Shown: piece by piece, positions 63,974-64,000 of the stretch
Layout: the number at the start of each line of letters is the position of its first letter
How positions within the stretch are numbered: position 1 is the stretch's first letter
NCBI RefSeq assembly: GCF_014490665.1
Contig: NZ_CP061038.1
Coordinates: forward strand, 2,914,001 to 2,978,000
Reading direction: 5' to 3'
DNA: 64,000 nucleotides
Origin: Sphingomonas alpina
Lineage (GTDB): Bacteria > Pseudomonadota > Alphaproteobacteria > Sphingomonadales > Sphingomonadaceae
Program-made: the position numbers and the translations under genes
The notes under the pieces: model-generated
What the model saw: only the letters and a program-made list of their open reading frames with translations
The model's database searches: none
What the model was told of the DNA's origin: nothing

Positions 63974-64000
63974 GCGGAAATACGGGTGGGGGCCCATAGC

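Overview
The window looks like a chromosomal segment of a sphingomonad (Alphaproteobacteria, Sphingomonas or a close relative). The evidence is the high GC content, the mostly short gaps, a five-gene atpHAGDC operon without the F0 genes, a very short AtpC, an Ala/Lys/Pro-rich N-terminal extension on AtpD, a large TonB-dependent receptor, and dispersed GC-rich hairpin repeats. I see no rRNA, tRNA, CRISPR array, insertion sequence or prophage.

Layout. 1-5.4 kb: the end of an MHS-type transporter, a PRC-barrel protein, uvrB, then a small unknown gene coupled to a ferredoxin-NADP reductase behind a Fur-box-like dyad, a DUF3617 protein and a VOC protein. 5.6-11.5 kb: housekeeping (CAP lipoprotein, hemW, LpoA-like lipoprotein, rsmI, yraN-like, glutathione synthetase with an apparent frameshift, DedA). 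11.5-23.7 kb: GAF protein, xerC, priA, two envelope proteases, CPBP protease, ada with a DUF1203 gene, an ENPP-type phosphodiesterase, two coupled small membrane proteins. 23.8-29.4 kb: a four-gene minus-strand hydrolase operon and a chemotaxis receptor. 29.7-34.7 kb: the F1 ATP synthase operon, carrying hairpin repeats in two of its gaps. 34.8-41.9 kb: DUF6265 protein, AraC regulator, PAP2 phosphatase, an orphan CpaF ATPase, a double-DTG aspartyl protease with PDZ, a GT39-like glycosyltransferase. 41.9-44.8 kb: phaR, a short PhaC-like protein and a thiolase. 45-52.6 kb: TonB receptor, prolyl-hydroxylase-like dioxygenase, alr, a second MHS transporter and a Tat-like exported protein. 52.7-60.6 kb: one minus-strand run of eight genes with valine catabolism (acyl-CoA dehydrogenase, enoyl-CoA hydratase, 3-hydroxyisobutyryl-CoA hydrolase, mmsB) and a canonical phaC inserted in it, preceded by a deacetylase and two paralogous lipoproteins. 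61-64 kb: two paralogous sterol-desaturase/fatty-acid-hydroxylase genes flanking a membrane-bound AraC-type regulator.

How genes work together. PHA metabolism is split between two loci (phaR/short PhaC-like/thiolase, and phaC inside valine catabolism), which suggests a link between branched-chain amino acid breakdown and carbon storage. The most system-like candidate is the desaturase-AraC-desaturase module: both desaturase genes carry a related 61-base leader at exactly the same distance from the start codon, each centred on a dyad, so one regulator may control both membrane-lipid enzymes. All calls rest on reading the sequence; no database search was run.
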